From contig BDSI01000017.1 in NCBI GenBank assembly GCA_003117195.1, positions 1,229,362 to 1,293,361 of the forward strand: a DNA stretch of 64,000 nucleotides, in the 5' to 3' direction. How positions within the stretch are numbered: the stretch's first letter is position 1; each line of letters opens with the position of its first letter. The stretch is from Eudorina sp. 2006-703-Eu-15. Its lineage: Eukaryota > Chlorophyta > Chlorophyceae > Chlamydomonadales > Volvocaceae. Under the pieces are notes generated by a model, which did not search any database, was not told where the DNA came from, and saw only the letters and a program-made list of their open reading frames with translations. Positions 40,231 through 51,427 of this stretch are shown piece by piece. The translations under genes were made by a program, and so were the position numbers.

Positions 40231-42658
40231 ATGGATGAGCAGGGGGCATGGTGGGTCGTGAGGGGCCACGAGGAGGCTGAGCGCAGGAAATTAGCGGCGG
40301 ACGCAGCTCTTAATGGGCCAATCACGGAGGAGGAGGTCGCTTTGGTGCTGATGAATCTGCCTAACGGCAAATCCAGCGGTCCCGAAAGGGTCTGCGGGGA
40401 ATGCTACAAGTATGCGAAAAGGCTGCGGAGCGGGAGTGAGGATGAGCGCCCGGAGGTAAACCGTATGATCCCAATCATACAGGCTCTTTTGGAGCGCATT
40501 CGGTCAACAGGGGATATCCCGGATCAGTTCACGGTGTCTGACCTGGTCCCGGTGTACAAGCGCAACGGGGGGGACGCTACGGACTGCAGCAATTACCGTG
40601 GGATTGCAGTTGGTGGAGTGCTAGCCAAATGTTACGCGTCAGTGCTCGAACGTCGCTTTGCTAAGTTCGCGGAGGCAGAACCCGCCGAAACACCAGTACG
40701 ACACTGGTGCCAAGCTGGGTTCCGCCAGGGTATCGGTACCCAACATCATCTCTTTACGCTTCGCCATTTCATAACACGATACGCAAGACCTGGGCAAGGC
40801 GGTTTGTTGATCTGTCAGATTGATTTCGAGAAGGCTTTTGATCGCGTCGATCGTGAGCTTCTTTGGGAACGGATGAAAGAACGTGGCCTGTCTGGCAAGA
40901 TGCTGGATGCCCTACGGCGATCCTACGACAAGGTAGAGCTGCGAGTGAAGGTGAACGGCCAGCGTGGCGAAGCGTTCAACTCCGACCAAGGTGTGAAACA
41001 GGGCTGCCCCTGAGCCCAGTTCTTTTTGGTATGTTCATCGAGGCCTTTGCGGATTACATCGACGAACATGAGCGCCGGAACCCGACGGGCAGAGCTCCAG
41101 TCGCCCGGGGGAGGAAAGTGCCGGAGCTGTTGTACGCAGACGATCTCACAATGTTTGCAATGGATGCCTCTCGTATGCAATTCCTGTTGGATAGGTTGGC
41201 AGAATTTTGTGACGCTTTTGGTATGTCGTTGAATGTGAACAAGTGTGAACTGCTGGTGTTTGCTGGTACCCAGAACCAGCACGTACAGCTCACGGAGGGC
41301 GCTAGGCAACTCAGGTTTGCCGGCCAGGCCATTCCGGTCAAGGAGCGCGCGAAATACCTTGGCTTGCGCTACGGTAGCAATCTCCCGTTCGATTCTTGTC
41401 GCATGGAAATCTGTGATGTTGGGCGCAGAGCAGTGTTCTCTTTGATGCGTAAGCTGGAGGCAAATCGGATTTGGGCACCAGACCTGATGCTCCGTTGTTT
41501 CGACGTTCAGGTTAGATCCTTGCTCTCATATGGAGTCGAAGTCTGGGGCCCGGACGCGATACGTGAAGTGCTCGGAACAAGAAGGCGGCAGCGAGTGAGG
41601 GAGTGGTTAAGGTGGGGGCAACGCGCTGGCACGGGCCTATCCGAGGAGGGCTCCGCACGCGTGAAAAAGTGGGGAGGTTGGGTCAGGAATGCGGGTAGCA
41701 GGGCTGGCGTTTTCGAAAAAGCCATGGCTGACCCGATGGTGGAGGTTCAGAAGATCTTTCTGCGAAAGGTGGTTGGCGCAAGCCTACCCCCAAACAGGCT
41801 TTTGTTTGCGGAGACATCACAGCTCCCGCTGCACTACTTTTGGGCTCAACAGGTGTTCGGCTTTTGGAAGCGGCTAGTCAAACAGCCAAATTCGCTTGCC
41901 AGGGCTGTGCTTGAGGAGGACATTAAGGCATGGCTGGAGTCGGACCATATGACTAACGAGCATGAATACTTTTGGGCGGGGAAGGTACTTCGGATTTTCG
42001 AAACCCTGGGGTTCGATTATAAGGCGCATGTGGAGGAGGCGCTCGGTGCGGAGGCCAAGGCAAAGGCCATTGTCGCGCTAGATATCCCTTTTGGAGATTT
42101 GCTCTTAGAATTTCGGCGCAGACTGCTCTGCGATTGGTCTGCTGATTGCCTGGATCAGGATCCCAGGGGCTTCCCGGAGTACACCGATAGGGCTGGAGTG
42201 CAGGGGCCGGGCGTGACAGCATGTCGGTACCTGAACTGGATGGGCCTTGCGTACACACCGATCGATCACAAGCGAAAGCTGGAGCATATGACGTCTGATA
42301 TGCCGAGAAAGCATCACACGGCGCTAATGCGATTCCGGCTTGGCCGTTGGGATCTGGAGGTATCGCGGTTAGCACGGGGGCCCGGGCGCACGCCGCGCAG
42401 TACACGGACGTGCCGGGTTTGCAATAGTGGAGCGGTAGAGGACGAGCTACACGTGCTAATTGAATCAACTTGGTTGTTGGTCCCCCTTGTAACCGTGAAT
42501 CCTAATTGAATGTCCGGTCTACGAACCGCTACGCCGAGCGGTGGATCTCCCTGATGACTCGGATATGTTCGGAATCATGTTTTTGTTTGACCAGTGCAAG
42601 CTTGGTCATTTCTTATATCAGGTGCAGAAGTTGCGGAAGGAAAAGCTGCAGAGATGAG
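40231..42658 (+). pseudogene. LINE reverse transcriptase with frameshifts
   Basis: The RT motifs occur in order: LPNGKSSGPERVCGECYK, YRGIAVGGVLAKCYASVLE, GFRQGIGTQ, LICQIDFEKAFDRVDR, GVKQGCP, LSPVLF and ELLYADDLTMFA with the catalytic aspartates. The frame shifts at about 41010, where GCP and LSP are in different frames; one missing C in the run before TGAGC would explain it. Downstream, CRVCNSGAVEDELHVLIE and a following C (CX2CX9HX4C) form the usual LINE zinc knuckle, but a 46-bp insertion at 42465-42510 separates the last cysteine. The tail then runs to TGA at 42656-42658 (ending KLRKEKLQR). It resembles the L1 clade. Confidence 0.85.
42465..42510 (+). other. 46-bp insertion with 9-bp direct repeat inside the LINE
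   Basis: ctaattgaa occurs at 42456-42464 and again at 42502-42510. Removing the 46 bp between the ends restores the LINE frame exactly across the zinc knuckle (HVLIE then CPVYEPL). The 37-bp unique part has no recognisable origin. This may be a tiny transposon footprint, filler DNA from break repair, or a templated insertion. Confidence 0.75.
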
Positions 42659-42783
42659 AGACTCAGCTACCTTTTGTTCTTTTGATCTTTTGTGCGCCCT
42701 TTGACGGATGACCGTTGTGGGGGAACACATGTTTATAGCCGTAAGGCCTGTACAACATGTAACAACCAACCAACCAACCGACA

Positions 42784-43110
42784 ACGCTGTCTCGCCCACG
42801 GTCCTCCGCCCTGGTCTCACCATTTACTACATATCGTGCTGTCATTTATCTTACAATTTGCGTGCACCTGTATGCCTGGCAAAGGCGCATAGCAGTGTGA
42901 ATGCAGTGCTTCAATGCCATCAGCCGTTACGCGTGCAAAATTTGAGCAACAGTCTATTGATTAGGACTCGGTTACTTTGGTGCTGTGTTCTGCTCGGATG
43001 GCTTTGGTGGAGAGCACTGAAACCTGAGCATCCCGTCAGGAGCAAGAAACCCTCGCCCCCTGAAATTATTTACAGCATTTAACCTCTGATCTTTCGTCAT
43101 TTGAAATTAA
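42784..43110. other. Upstream region of the U-box gene; no gene
   Basis: 327 bp between the LINE tail and the first ATG of the U-box gene. There is an in-frame TAA directly before that ATG. No promoter motif is clear. Confidence 0.5.
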
Positions 43111-46100
43111 ATGCGGACGGCGCACATCTGCGAAGCTCTTTTGGAGTTTGAAAAGGCAATCAGCGCCTCGCGGGAGATCACGAAGCGATTACCTTACCGG
43201 AGCCTCCTCAATGCCACATCTTCGGTTAGGCTTGCTGTGTGCTACCTCTGTTTACATGGGTTTTGGGGCGGATCGGAGTCCGACCCGCTGAAACAGGTAA
43301 TTGACAGTCTCGGGCCGTGAACGCCAAGCCTCTCCGATGTCAATATCATAATGCCACACTTGCAGGACGTCGTGATGACCATGAGCGCATGCGCCAGCAC
43401 TCCGTGGGAGGGCGCGACAGCGGTGTCGCCTGCGGGAGTCCTGCTGTCAGGTAAAGAATGCTTGCAAGCACTTCGTGCACCCTGAAGGCCCGGAGGTGCT
43501 CTTAACAGGCGGGAGGCGCGGCCGGCGCTTCCTGGCCATGTTTGCTGCCAACTCTTCGTTTAGCGGGTGTGGTACGTCGCACACAGCTTCAAGCGACTGC
43601 CGAATGTCCCCGTGCAGGCCCAGTTGCTCGGCGGTTGCAAACGAACTTCACGGAAGCCAACCAGGTTGTGCAGCGACTGCAGACCGCCGAGGATGCCGAA
43701 CGGATCCGCAGCGATCGCATCAGTGCTGATGACAAACGGCAGCAGCAGAGGCGAGGCTGGGAGCAGCAGCGCCAGGGGCGTCCTTGACATCGACCTCCTG
43801 ATCTTGTGCCAGTGCACGGCCCGAGCTCAGGCTCTGCGACAGCGTCTCCAAGAAACCCACAGCCTGGAGCTCCTGACTGCGGCGCTCTATGGTCACGGAC
43901 CCCCGGCCTCCACCCCGACGGCAGCTGACTTGGCCGGGGTGGTGTCCTGCGTGTGCGAGGCGCTGCAGAGCGAGGGCATGGCAGCGGAGTCCTTGACCCA
44001 GCCTCAGGTGATCGCCGCCGGGTTCACCTGCCCCGCTGACTCGGGCAGGGGCGGTCTGCACGGGGCGATGTATGGCTGCACATGCCTTGATGTCAGTATG
44101 GCGTTAACGGTTACCGGTATTTCCGGACACGGCAACGTCGTATGCCACGCCTAAGTAGTCTGCTACCCCAGACATGGTATGTGCAGATGTTGATATTTTC
44201 AGTGACAAACTATTCAAGTCGTCGTATGAATGCGCCATCCGGAGCAGCTAGATGTAGTCAATTTTGTGTTGTCGGTGCCGCTCACAAGCATGAAGACTTC
44301 GCCAAAGAGAACACCCAAATCGTTCGTTCTGGGCTTGTCCTTCCTTTCGACCCAAGCAGTTGGCCGTCGTCCTGACGTCGCTTTCACCTTCATGTATGGT
44401 TATTGCTGCGCGGCGTAATTGCAGGTGGTTTCGGTTACCCTGGATGAGCTGTACGACCTGGCTGTGAGCCCGCTGCTCGATCCTGAGGATGCCAACCTGG
44501 TAGAAGCTGTAGCGGCGGCGCTGTGGCACGGCATATGACCGGACGCCGGTGGCCCAAGCTTTATCACCAGCGAAGCATCGCCGCCGGCGCCTGCCAGCGC
44601 TACCGCCGCCGCAGCCGGCGATCCATCGTCCGACCTCGCTGTGCCCCGGCCGCTGGACTCGTTCATTTGCCCCCTGACGCTGGAGGTGATGACCGACCCC
44701 GTCATTACCCCGGACGGCCACACCTACGACCGCGAGGCTCTGGCTACCTGGGTCAGGGCAAATGGGACACTGAACAGGGGCCTCGAACCTCAGACCCGTA
44801 AGTGGGCTCGGGCCCGCTACAGGGCTGTGAATTTGATTGCCAGATGGCGGATTTTGGGGCTGCTCGCCGCTGCCTTTGCGGCATTCGTGGCCATGCGTAA
44901 TGTTGTCCTAATAGCGCATCGAGGGTCGATGAGTGAGGCATTTATAACGCCGCGCTTTTGTCCCGGGCCTTGCGGGCATGGGCAGTTGGGCATGAATTTG
45001 CCAGACGTGCAAAACAGCTGCGGTCGCACTGCGGGCGCGAGTGCGACGATCCCTTGCCGCGCAAAGATCGAGAACCGTACTTGCTGTTCAGCCCAGACTG
45101 CCAAACATGGACCCCATAGCCCGATGGCCTGCATACGCCAACATGTTCTGCTTGATGGACTTCGCACCAGATAATGAGTGATAGTGGCACACTTCCTCTG
45201 CTTTCGGGCCGATCTTCTGCACCTCATCCTCGTGCCTTCCTTGACTGTATGTTTGCTGCCGGGCGCTGCGGCACACCACTGACCGATGGCCTGCCTTCTA
45301 TCGCAAGCTCCTTCAATCGCGTGACTTCTCTGTCTGTAACCCTTCGCTCTATTTGCTGTCGCCTCCGCAGGCGCGCAGCTGACTATTGAGAACCTGACAC
45401 GCAACCGGGCGATCAGGGACGCAATCCAGGAGTGGGTGCATAAGCTGGGCCTCACCGTCAGACAGTACAACGAGTTGCTGTCCGCGGATGCCGAGCTGGT
45501 GGGCACTGTTGCCCCTACCGCCGGCGCCGCACCTGACACCACTGCCGCTGCTGCTGGCGCTGCCGCAATTGCCGCCGCCACGCCAGCGGTGGCCTCCGGG
45601 ACTGCGGCTGCATCCACAGCCACAACCAACGTCGCTGTCACAGTCAGGACCCCCGCGACGGCAGCAGCGCTGCCAAGACCTATGAACACGAGCGAAGGGA
45701 CATCCGCATTCGGCCTGGGTGTGACTGGTCCTCGCCGCCGGGTTTGCGCTGTCAGGCGGTGCATTGGAGGAGACAGGGCGTCTGCATCGTCTTTGTCGCC
45801 GCCCACTCCACCATCGGCAACGGCGGGTTCATGCGCAGAGCCGGCGGTTCATTCCTCCGTGGCGGCCGCTGGTGCCGCCGCAACGGCCGTCGCCGAGCCG
45901 GCAGTTCGTTCGTCCATGGCGGCCGCTGGTGCCGCCGCCTCAGTCCGGAACCCCGCGGCGGCATCGTCGCTGCCAACATCACTGTTGACAAGCGAGGGCA
46001 CACCGAATTTCTGCCTGGGAGTTTCGGGTCTATGCTTCCGCGTTTGCGCTGCCAGGCGGTGCATGGGAGGAGTCCGGGCGTCTGCATCATCGCCATCATC

Positions 46101-46443
46101 ACCCCACAAGTTCAACCCCGGCCCCATGATCTTCGGGGCGGCACCAGTTCGGGCGGCGCTGGCGGCCGGTGGGGCGTCCTGGTTCGTTGCCTCTGGGTCC
46201 GCCTCACCGCCCTTATGTGACCATTCTATCTCGTTTCCGCGGCCTCCCTTGTTCAGCTTCCGCGGCAATACCATCGGGACCCCGTCCACAGTGGCAGCAT
46301 CAGTCTCTTTGCGGTCTGGTGCGACTGTGAACAGCACGTCCGTCTTTGGGGCCGCTGGACCGTCGTTTGGACCGTCGTTCAGCGACTTCCCCGGTTTCCA
46401 GATATCACCGGCTGCGTCGCGCAGCAGCAAAGCATATCAGTAG
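43111..46443 (+). pseudogene. U-box (E3 ubiquitin ligase-type) gene with two lesions
   Basis: Five exons: 43111-43296, 43366-43450, 43618-44007, 44425-44797, 45371-46443, with GT-AG introns and agreeing phases. The U-box starts DSFICPLTLEVMTDPVITPD and continues GHTYDREALATWV; intron 4 lies inside it and exon 5 completes it (LTIENLTRNRAIRDAIQEWV). U-boxes recruit ubiquitin-conjugating enzymes. Before it come a charged coiled-coil stretch (VVQRLQTAEDAERIRSDRIS) and helical repeats. After it is a long Ala/Ser/Thr-rich tail with two ~40-residue repeats (TSEGTSAFGLGV, TSEGTPNFCLGV) and FG dipeptides. Lesions: one extra base in the G-run near 43772-43775, and TGA at 44536-44538. Removing the extra base gives 2106 nt, ~701 codons. 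It may be a young pseudogene or a real gene with assembly errors. Confidence 0.75.
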
Positions 46444-47470
46444 TATTGCGGTGATGTTGCCGCAACGGTATGCGGGCCCGGGGCGGGTCTTCGAGGTGCG
46501 CTGGTGGTGCTACTTGTGGCGCGGTTCTTCATTCGTGGTGTGTGCTGTGGAGGATTCATCCATGCACATATCGTGTAGTAAAGGGGCCTCCGCTGTACCA
46601 CATGAACCAGCTTATACGGTGATGTTGTACGTATCCCATTAGTACGGCATATCTCGGGCGTTGTGGCGGATGCCATCAAGCATGAAGCATGACGATAATA
46701 TGATGGCAGTTTTAATGCGCCTTAATGCTCTGGGTTCGACCTGGCGTATCTCAAAGCACTACACACGGAGGATGTTGCCCAGCCCCTCCTCCTCCACCGC
46801 ACAGGAGGTCGGAGGCAGGGGCACCTGAGGGTCGCCTCCCAGTCCGAAGGTCCGCCACTGGGCGGCGCCGGTGTCCCCTGCCGCCGATGCCCCCAGCTGG
46901 AGACCCCCGTGAGTATCATTGAGACCCCCATGGAAAGCGGTACGGTAGTGAACGGACAACCAGTACCGTACGGCACGGTACGATTGTTCATCCTCGCAAT
47001 ATCTCGAGTCCTCAACCTCGTGCTACATCTGAACCGCGACCTCTGGGCAAGCAACCGTAAGCAACTTTCCATCGCCCGCGACACAACCCGCAACAAGTCG
47101 ACAACTCAGACTGACAAGGCGATGCTGGCCGCTGCCCCACCACCAGCGCTGGTCCGGCTCGTGTCGCCCCACACACGCGCAAACGGGCAGACGAGCGACA
47201 TTAACGGCTCTATCCATATAATGGCATGCAGGCACTCCTACCAGCACGAACAGAGCCCCGGTTTGCCAGCGGTGGCGTCCACGTCCGTTTCCGTACCCAG
47301 CCCTACATCAGAAACCAGCCGCGCGCAATCTAACGGTGAAGATCGATGCGGCTTCACCGTTCCATATCCACGCTTTTTTAGTTTGATGGCGACTGCGTGG
47401 CAAGCCGCAATCATGCCGGCAACCCGAGCCTCTTCAAAACCGTGTTCAGCCAGCGACGGCACCCTGGCCC
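46444..47470. other. No gene between the U-box gene and copy C
   Basis: The two genes converge here, so this holds both 3' flanks. The long plus-strand frame at 46909-47481 lacks any motif and overlaps the stop region of copy C; I do not call it. A patch with several gtacggta-type phrases lies near 46937-46985. Confidence 0.5.
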
Positions 47471-50400
47471 TCATTTCTTGACCGCACTGCTGTCCGGGAT
47501 GTACGCGCTGACGATAGCCGCCGCGTTGCCCGCCACTCGCACCGCGGCCCTCAGAAGCGGCACCGCCGCCGTCTCCCTCCTCTCCTTGCCCGTCTCGTCC
47601 GGCTGCTCGGATGCCTCGTTGCCATCATCCTCCATCAGCTCCGCCGCTACGTCCGTAATGCGGGCGGCAGCAGCACCCATCACCCGCAGGAGTGGTGGGA
47701 GCCGCTTGTTCATGGTTGCCACCGTCCACAGCGGTGCCGCCGCGGTGTGGGAAGGCTTCAACAGGCGTTGTGTAAGTAGGGGGACCAAGGGCTGCGAGGC
47801 CGCGCCTGTGATCGCCCGCTGGGGCTGCAGGCAGCCGACGACGCAGTTGAGCACACCCGCCAGACGGGCAAGCGGCTGATGGGGCTGGGCCGAGATGTGG
47901 GTCGTCGCAGTAGGGCCGGCAGCGGCAAGGGCTCCCTCCAGGGCGGCGGTGGCCAGCTCCAGGAGGGCCTCGATCAACTCGTGCATGTCGCTGGTGGCGT
48001 CGGTGGGAGCTACGCGACACCACATCGACACGGCGGCCACTGACGCGAGCTCGGCAACCTTTCCAAGGCGATGCGAAGTCCTGTAGTGGTTTACTGAGGC
48101 CGTGAGCTTCTGCGCAATGGCGCTGAGCTGCCTGCGTTGAAGGGCGCAAGCGGGAAGCAGTGTACGTGAACGAGTCGGTATGTGCTAGCTACATCTAACC
48201 GCTGACTAGACTCAAGCCGCAGATCCTTTGCCTCCCCTTGTTGGTCAACGGACACGGGTATGCCGATCACGCCAGCGTGTGCTTGCGTGCCCGAGCGCAC
48301 ACGCAGTGCCGGATGGCACCGCAGGTGCCCTCTCCATCAACCCACTAGCGATCAAGTTTGACGCGATCAGCGTTCAAGACCAAGTTCACGCAATGACCAC
48401 AAACATGTCGCGCAGCGCCCGCGTTGCTTCGCCCACGGCAACCACTATGTATGTCTGCAAGCTGATCATCATCCGACGGTCCACATCGACCTGGGATTGA
48501 ACTGGGCCCACAGGCCCGTCGGGGACGACAGTCGCAAGCCGCCCAGAAGGCACCCGAGGCCATAACCGCCCAGCTTGCCGAACAGTTTCTTAATGCTGGG
48601 ACCCTGCGTCAGCCAGCGCTGCAGAAGCGCCGTGGCTACTTTGCTCGTGGAGACCCTGAACGTTTCGAGGCCCCTCTCGTCCATCGGCTGCTTGACCGCC
48701 CACTCCATCAGCGAACAGGCCAGCTCCGCTGCAGCCAGTGACAGACGGCCGGGGTACGCCACCACTTCGCCGTCCTCGTTGGCGACTGAGGCAAAGAGGC
48801 CCCGCCACGTGCTGCCCGGCTCCTTGCCCGCCAGCACCCCAAGGGCGGCATCCGTGAGGCCGGGCACTTGCTGCCGCAGCTGCTCCACCGTCACCACCTC
48901 CGCCGACAAAAGCCCCGTCGTGATACGCAGAAGCGCTGCAGCGCAGCCACCGTCGCTGAAGTCCGCGGCGTCGGCGTCCCTCAGCAGCCTGCCGGCGGCG
49001 GCCAGTACTGCAGCTGACGCGCCCTTCTGCTCCTGCACTTGAGTTACCACAGCGGCGACGGTTCCGTTTGCTTGGGCGGGTTCGACACCGCCACCATCCA
49101 GGTTCAGTACGGCCAGGCTGGTGAGGATGAGAAGGCAGTGAAGGGCTCGGCCAGCGGCCTTGCTGGGCGCAAACAGCACCAGCTGCAGGAGGCTGCGGAC
49201 CTGGTGAGGTCGAGGGATGCCAACTGACGACAGCGCTTCGACCACCTGCCATCTGCCTGCCGCGCATGCCGTCACGACATCCGCCAGGCAGCAGAACGCG
49301 TTCTCACCGGCGATTGAAAATGTCCGAGGGCTGGCTGAACTGCCGTTTGCTCCTGGCTCGGCACACCCGGGACAAGCAGGGGCGCTCGTGCATACATGGC
49401 TGCTGGCCGCGCCGCCGGTGTCAGAATACTGTACGGATTGCTTGGGGCTCTGTGAATGGCTGCCAACCTCAGCAGCTCCGAGCAGGGCGGCCAATGCATT
49501 AGGGCACTGCATCGCCGCCGCGGCCGCAGCTGCTCGGTCCTCCGCCCTTGGGCCGTGCCGTACCACCGCCGACAACGCGGACAGCATTTCCGAGCCCCCG
49601 AGGCCGCCGGCGATGACAGCCGCCAGAGCCCCGGCGGCCTGCTGGAGCTGAGAGGGGCTCAGCAGGTGCAGCGCGGGGCCCTGGAGTACGGAAGCGGTCG
49701 CAGCCGCGAGGGCTGCGCGCTGGCCCGGGTCCTCCTCCACCGCTGCCGCCGCCGCAGCAGCCGCATCAGGGGAATCGTCTGATCGATCGGGCGTGTTGAC
49801 GGCCGCAGCCAACGAGCTCAGGGAGTCGATGCAGCGAACCAGGGCTTCGCGAACGAGGTCCGCCGTGACGCCGCCCTGCAGAAGGGGTCGCAGAAAGGGA
49901 TGCGATACTAAGGGATGCGAGCATGAGCATATGGGATGGATCGAGATTTGCAATGCTACAGATGAGCTTGGTAGGCTGAGAATCGCTGCGTGAGGCACAC
50001 AGGGCTGGGGTAGCTGGTTGATGGGGTGCCTGTGTGGGTGACCTCCGCCGTGCTTGGCTTTATCCGCTTCTAGGGATCCCGCCCGTTGCTGTGTCTATCC
50101 CTTTGGTGATGTTGCCACGCTGTGCGCCTCTGCTTGCGTAGGTGGCTGTGTGGGTGGGGTTGCGGCCCTCTGTATTTTCTGTTCGCGGTGTTGAGGTGTG
50201 GAGCACCCTTGCCGCCTTGTCGGTGGGGCCCGCTGAGGCTTGCCCTGGTATCCACCTTTAATCCCTTTTCGAGGTCCGCTAGCTAGCTGTAACGCTCATT
50301 CATACAGATCGAAATGTGAGAATTCTTCACGATGAGAAACTTGCCGACAATACCCAACAACAGGAAGGACCTAAGACCCCTCCGTCCTTATCGAACTATG

Positions 50401-51427
50401 AGCAACCCCCGAGGAGGCAAGCCCATCACTGCTGCACAAAACTGCACGACCAGTTGACCACGCTGTCAGCAACCTCAACGACATTGTGCTTATTATTACT
50501 TCTTGCGTAAATGATTCCAACCTGCCGTTGTTGCCATTGCACCCTACCTTTGCCTGCCACGCGTCGTCGTCAGCCACTTTGAAGAGCGCCTCCGCCGCCG
50601 CCGCCAGCGCCGCCGCGCAGTCCGTAAGCTCGATAATGCGGCAGAGGCGGCGGAGCACCAGCTGGTTGTCCACGGCGGGTCGCAGCTTGCGGTGCGTACA
50701 CAGCCCCACCAGCGACAGGGCCGCACTCCGCTGCCGCTGGGGGCCGCTGGTGCCGATACCCAGCACCTCCAGGCACAGAGCGATGGACTGGAGGGGGAGG
50801 GGGGGCGGGGCAGCGGGCAGAATGTGAGGGCAGGAAGGGACGGAGGGTACGGAGGGAGGCATCATGGGTACGTTGAGGGTAGGTGGCGTTAAATAAACCA
50901 TCGGCGGGAAAACACTAACGCGTGGATGGAGAGGAAGGCTTTTGAACATTGCTTTGGTCAACAGGAGACGAGCCATTCAGAGCCTCTTCTGCCGTACCTC
51001 CCGCTTGCAGTCCGCACCAGGGTGGCTATCTTAAGATATGAATATATATTCGGCCGAAAATCTTGAGTTTTGATAGACACTTTCCCTCGGGAGAAAAATG
51101 AGGTTTTAGATACTCATGGCCTCTCGCGCGGGGAAGAGCCCTCTTGAGTAGATAAAATGCCGGCAAAAGCTCCCTCCGACAGATACTTTCAGCACGATTG
51201 GGCAAGGAGTATCTCCGGCCGTAGATACTCTGTAAAATAAGATAGCCACCCTGGTCCGCACCTCCAGCCCTACGCACCCGCGACAGGTCCGCCTGTCTCC
51301 CGACCACCAGCTTCACCAAGCGGCCCTCGTCCATCGCCTGCAGCATCAGTGTCTGAACGCTGGGACGTGGGACATCCAGCAGGCTGTAGCTGTCACTCTC
51401 GGTGTCGGAGTAGGCGGGGTGGGTCAT
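47471..51427 (-). CDS. Armadillo-like family copy C, 811 residues
   Basis: Four minus-strand exons: 51427-51278, 50787-50548, 49875-48491, 48131-47471. The phases 0, 0, 2 match B and D, and the sum is 2436 nt with one stop at the end. Exon 1 encodes the acidic start MTHPAYSDTESDSYSLLD. Exon 2 (residues 51-130) is the highly conserved helical block with ALCLEVLGIGTSGPQRQRSA and VLRRLCRIIELTDC. Exon 3 has QRAALAAATASVLQGPALHL and LRQQVPGLTDAALGVLAGKE. In exon 4 the ~100-residue segment with the LKLYYSF and LQLQW motifs found in A, B and D is missing and replaced by a short sequence around LKPSHTAAAPLW. The frame is otherwise open. The likely fold is an armadillo/HEAT-like superhelix; there is no signal peptide or membrane segment, so probably cytosolic or nuclear. 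An in-frame GTG 27 nt upstream of the ATG matches the position of an ATG in B. Confidence 0.75.

Larger units (their letters stand above)
40121..42783 (+). mobile_element. 5'-truncated L1-type LINE
   Basis: A non-LTR retrotransposon remnant: reverse transcriptase followed by a C-terminal zinc-knuckle domain, then a 3' untranslated tail with TGTAAC and an (aacc)n run at about 42756-42783, which is a plausible 3' end. The reading frame can be followed upstream of the first ATG to about 40141 (KQELYELHDRTV, a TGA at 40180, then DKAAQTLAFINRM), so the true protein began earlier. ORF1 and the endonuclease domain are absent. Several lesions make it inactive. The exact 5' border and target duplication were not found. 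Confidence 0.85.

Noticed and set aside
44536..44538. TGA as a selenocysteine codon in the U-box gene
   Set aside because: No redox motif surrounds it, U-box proteins are not known selenoproteins, and the gene has a second lesion upstream.
46909..47481. 190-codon plus-strand frame
   Set aside because: No motif, low-complexity text, and overlap with the end of copy C on the other strand.
49999..50370. Separate gene between exon 3 and exon 2 of copy C
   Set aside because: The stretch is intron 2 of copy C; no frame there has protein character.
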